A stretch of DNA of 64,000 nt, from the NCBI GenBank assembly GCA_013697635.1, contig JACCWM010000036.1, positions 111,371 to 175,370 of the forward strand. The letters run 5' to 3'. Shown here in pieces: positions 61,511 to 64,000 of this stretch. The position numbers and the translations under genes are program-made. The notes under the pieces were generated by a model. It ran no database searches, was not told the origin of the DNA, and worked only from the letters and a program-made list of their open reading frames with translations. Each line of letters begins with the position of its first letter. The stretch's first letter is position 1. The stretch is from Lujinxingiaceae bacterium (GTDB taxonomy: Bacteria; Myxococcota_A; Bradymonadia; Bradymonadales; Bradymonadaceae).

Positions 61511-62752
61511 CTACAGGCGGTCGAGTATGCGATAGCCCTCATCTTCGAGCATCGCTCTGAGTTGCTCGATGTGTTGCTCACCGCGCGTCTCGAGTTTGAG
61601 TTCGACATTGGTCAGCCCGAGCGGGCTTCCCTCGGCAAAGGTGCGATTGTGGTAAATCTCGAGCACGTTCGCGCGTGACGTGGCGATCAAGGTCAGCACC
61701 CGCGCCAGGCTTCCGGGCGTATCGCGAAGCTGCAAGTCGATGCGGTAGATGCGGCCCGCGGCGACAAGCCCGCGCTCGATGATGCGGGCGATGACGTTGA
61801 CGTCGATGTTGCCGCCGCTGACGACCGCGCACACCTTTTTGCCGTCGACGCCGCCGATGCGCCGCCCGATCAGCGCGGCCACCGCAGCCGCACCGGCACC
61901 TTCGGCCACAGTCTTATCCTGCTCGAGCAGATCGAGAATTGCGTTGGCAACTTCCTCTTCGCTGACGGTCACGATATCGTCGACGTAGTGTCGAAGCGTC
62001 GCAAAGCTCAGCTCGCCGACCCTGCGCACGGCGATGCCGTCACAGATCGTCGTTGCTTCGGGCACCTCGACGACGCTGCCGCCCGCGATCGAGAGTTTCA
62101 TCGAAGCCAGCGCTTCGGCCTCCACGCCGATGACGCGGATCTTGGGGTTGGTCTCCTTGAGCGCAACGGCCACTCCGGCGGCGAGGCCTCCACCACCAAC
62201 GGGCACCACGACGCAGTCGAGGTAGGGGTTTTGCTCGAGCAACTCCAGACCCAACGTGCCCTGCCCGGCGATCACTGCCCGGTCGTCGAAGGGATGAACA
62301 AAGACACGCCCTTCCTCGTGCATCACTTCGACGGCTTTTGCATAGGCTTCATCATAGCTCGAGCCCCACAACACCACGTCCCCGCCAAAACCACGCGTGC
62401 GCGTGATCTTGAGCAACGGCGTGCCCTCGGGCATCACAATCTTTGCGCTGATACCCAACTGAGCTGCGTGATAGGCGACCGCCTGGGCGTGATTTCCAGC
62501 AGAGGCGGCGATGATTCCGCGCGCCTTTTCCTCTTCGCTCAACTGACGTATCTTGTTGCACGCGCCGCGCTCCTTGAAGCTTCCGGTGAGCTGCAAATTC
62601 TCGAGTTTGAGAAAGACCTTGCAGCCCAGCCGTTTGCTCAACAGTGCACTCGGTGAGCACGGCGAGATGACCACCGCATTTCGAATGCGCTCGCGGGCTT
62701 GCTCGATCTCGGCGAAAGTGACAATGGACGTGTCGGGTGCCGATGGGTTCAT
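61511..62752 (-). CDS. ilvA: Threonine ammonia-lyase with C-terminal ACT domain
   Basis: 413 residues; GAGG 8 bases before ATG 62752. PLP-lysine K60 in GSFKERGA, SAGNHAQAVA, phosphate loop GGGGLAAG and catalytic core are intact (about 10-320). A single ACT domain (about 335-410) closes the protein. The size and single ACT match the short TdcB-like/IlvA form that converts threonine to 2-oxobutyrate; whether it serves isoleucine synthesis or catabolism cannot be told. Monocistronic, divergent from the SDR gene. Confidence 0.94.
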   Translation of the reverse strand: MNPSAPDTSIVTFAEIEQARERIRNAVVISPCSPSALLSKRLGCKVFLKLENLQLTGSFKERGACNKIRQLSEEEKARGIIAASAGNHAQAVAYHAAQLGISAKIVMPEGTPLLKITRTRGFGGDVVLWGSSYDEAYAKAVEVMHEEGRVFVHPFDDRAVIAGQGTLGLELLEQNPYLDCVVVPVGGGGLAAGVAVALKETNPKIRVIGVEAEALASMKLSIAGGSVVEVPEATTICDGIAVRRVGELSFATLRHYVDDIVTVSEEEVANAILDLLEQDKTVAEGAGAAAVAALIGRRIGGVDGKKVCAVVSGGNIDVNVIARIIERGLVAAGRIYRIDLQLRDTPGSLARVLTLIATSRANVLEIYHNRTFAEGSPLGLTNVELKLETRGEQHIEQLRAMLEDEGYRILDRL

Positions 62753-62842
62753 TCAAGCCTCAGTGTTCGGGAAAAATCGCCTTTTCGCCAGGCCACTATA
62801 GCAGGCCTTCCACGCGCTTCAATCCACGCATCAGGAGCTTCA

Positions 62843-63625
62843 ATGATATTTCGCGACGCACTCTTTGAGGGCAAGGTCGTGCTGATCACCGGCGGCGGCA
62901 CCGGCATTGGTCGTGAGATGGCACGCGACTTCGCCCGGCTGGGCGCGCGCGTCGCTATCGCCGCAAGGCGCGAGGCCAAGCTGCGAGAAACCGTCGATCT
63001 GATCGAGGCCGAAGGTGGCAAGGCCAGTTTGCACCTGCTGGACATTCGCGACGCCGACGCGATCGCTGCCTGCATCGATGATGTCTGCCTGCAATGGGGA
63101 CCCATCGATGTCTTGATCAACAATGCCGGGGGCAACTTCATCGGCCCGGCGGCGGCCATGAGTCCCAATGGCTGGCGCACCGTGATCGACATCAACCTCA
63201 ACGGTACATTCCTGATGTGCCGCGAGGTCGGCAACCGCATGCTCTCCGAGGGGCGCGGCGGGCGAATCATCAACATCAGTGCCACCAACGCCTACAATGG
63301 CTCGCCGCTGATGGCGCACTCCGGGGCGAGCAAGGCCGGCATGAACAGCCTCACGGAGACATTGGCCGTCGAGTGGGGCGGCGCCGGCATCACGGTCAAC
63401 GCCGTACTGCCCGGACCAGTGCGCACCGACGGCAGCGACGAACGGCTTTGGACCGACGCCGAAATGGTCGAGCGCCTCGAATCGCGCATCCCGCTTGGGC
63501 GCTTTGGCACGCCCGAGGACATCTCTCCTATCGTCTTGTTTCTGGCCTCGGAGGCCGGCGCCTTCGTCACCGGCTCGCTCATTGTCGTCGACGGCGGTGA
63601 TCGACTCCGCTCGACGTTGTTTTAG
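62843..63625 (+). CDS. Short-chain dehydrogenase/reductase, 2,4-dienoyl-CoA reductase-like
   Basis: 260 residues; AGGAG precedes ATG 62843. Rossmann loop TGGGTGIG (16-23), NNAGG (93-97), and the C-terminal GxPGPVRTDG motif are standard. The catalytic YxxxK reads S160-G-A-S-K164 (AHSGASK), so the Tyr is lost, as in the DECR / trans-2-enoyl-CoA reductase branch where Lys is kept. Probably an NADP(H)-dependent acyl-CoA reductase in fatty-acid metabolism. Followed 11 bases later by a membrane protein gene. Confidence 0.88.
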   Translation: MIFRDALFEGKVVLITGGGTGIGREMARDFARLGARVAIAARREAKLRETVDLIEAEGGKASLHLLDIRDADAIAACIDDVCLQWGPIDVLINNAGGNFIGPAAAMSPNGWRTVIDINLNGTFLMCREVGNRMLSEGRGGRIINISATNAYNGSPLMAHSGASKAGMNSLTETLAVEWGGAGITVNAVLPGPVRTDGSDERLWTDAEMVERLESRIPLGRFGTPEDISPIVLFLASEAGAFVTGSLIVVDGGDRLRSTLF

Positions 63626-63636
63626 AGGTTTTTATC

Positions 63637-64000
63637 GTGCGTCGTATCGCGCCCATCCTGATCTCGTTTTGCGGCAGCCTCGGACTGGCCACGGCCTTGA
63701 CCTATTTCATCGGTATCTACCTCGCATTTCGGCCGGAGTACCAGCAGTGGAATGCCTTCTTCGTGCCCAAGGCGATCGCCTTCATGGTCGTGCCCTATGT
63801 GCTCTTGATGGCCTACATGATGCTGCGAAACCTGCTTGGCGCCTGGTTGCTCGAGCGTGGCCACATCGAAGACGCCCTTGCCTACACCACCTCGCGCACG
63901 CGGCCCAACCTGCTTCGTGGAAAGCGCGAGGCGCTCAATCACCGTCTCGTCCAGGTGCGCGCGCTCATTGCGCTCGAGCGCTACGACCAGGCCCTCCTGG
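63637..64000 (+). CDS. Membrane protein with TPR-like C-terminus (3' truncated by window)
   Basis: GTG start at 63637 with AGAGG 8 bases upstream. The first 121 codons are visible: two hydrophobic helices (about 8-30 and 45-68) and a basic segment, then a helical hairpin (ALNHRLVQVRALIALERYDQAL) that looks like the first TPR. The rest lies beyond the edge. Probably co-transcribed with the SDR gene. No family assigned. Confidence 0.75.
   Translation, partial: MRRIAPILISFCGSLGLATALTYFIGIYLAFRPEYQQWNAFFVPKAIAFMVVPYVLLMAYMMLRNLLGAWLLERGHIEDALAYTTSRTRPNLLRGKREALNHRLVQVRALIALERYDQALL

Overview
The window reads as a chromosomal segment of a GC-rich, Gram-negative, deltaproteobacterial-type organism; Myxococcota or Bradymonadales is my best guess. 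The grounds are family-level only: several Ser/Thr kinases, many lipoproteins with Cys-rich, RCC1 or Sel1 repeats, a ZnuD-like TonB-dependent receptor, an AgmX/TonB-type lipoprotein and a Do-type periplasmic protease. No phage, IS element, CRISPR array or rRNA operon is visible. Most genes are intact; the window cuts the first gene (5' end) and the last gene (3' end).

Layout. 0-10 kb: a FecR-VIT-VWA envelope protein, two lipoproteins (one with ten Sel1 repeats), a cyclophilin lipoprotein, a small membrane protein, a hybrid sensor kinase and a 1-Cys peroxiredoxin. 10-19 kb: an operon of three paralogous membrane-anchored Ser/Thr kinases, read divergently from a double-AAA+ ATPase, with a perfect inverted repeat in the shared upstream region. 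18.7-19.3 kb: a minus-strand non-coding locus holding what looks like a circularly permuted tRNA-Lys(CUU)-like RNA (3' half first, then a closed acceptor hairpin, then the 5' half), followed by a terminator. 19-27 kb: a very large metalloprotease lipoprotein, a predicted outer-membrane protein, a START-like secreted protein, a membrane protein and a DegP/HtrA protease. 27-28.3 kb: a two-gene winged-helix/nucleotidyltransferase module with a twin operator. 28.6-33 kb: an AgmX-like lipoprotein, a Ski2-type helicase and an orphan DpnA-like DNA methyltransferase whose upstream region holds 11 GATC sites in 157 bp.

33-47 kb: a YqiA-like hydrolase, a divergent Tpx, and three paralogous ClpA/ClpB-like AAA+ proteins (one alone, two in an operon with a HAD phosphatase). 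The largest carries a C-terminal extension that resembles the PCRF domain of peptide-chain release factors without the GGQ loop. A ZnuD-like receptor lies between them. 47-57 kb: small membrane proteins, an FKBP, surface lipoproteins, a CapA-like protein, PurU, a DnaQ-like/GIY-YIG fusion and an RCC1-repeat lipoprotein. 56-61 kb: a complete, tightly overlapped pqqABCDE operon (pqqA is a 38-codon GTG-start gene) ending in a PQQ-type sugar dehydrogenase lipoprotein, so cofactor and enzyme are co-expressed. 61-64 kb: a YtfJ/GerW-like protein, threonine ammonia-lyase, an SDR and a truncated membrane protein.

The least explained features are the permuted tRNA-like RNA, the Clp-PCRF fusion family, and the GATC cluster next to the orphan methyltransferase. 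Long open frames opposite the large genes were treated as GC-rich shadows.
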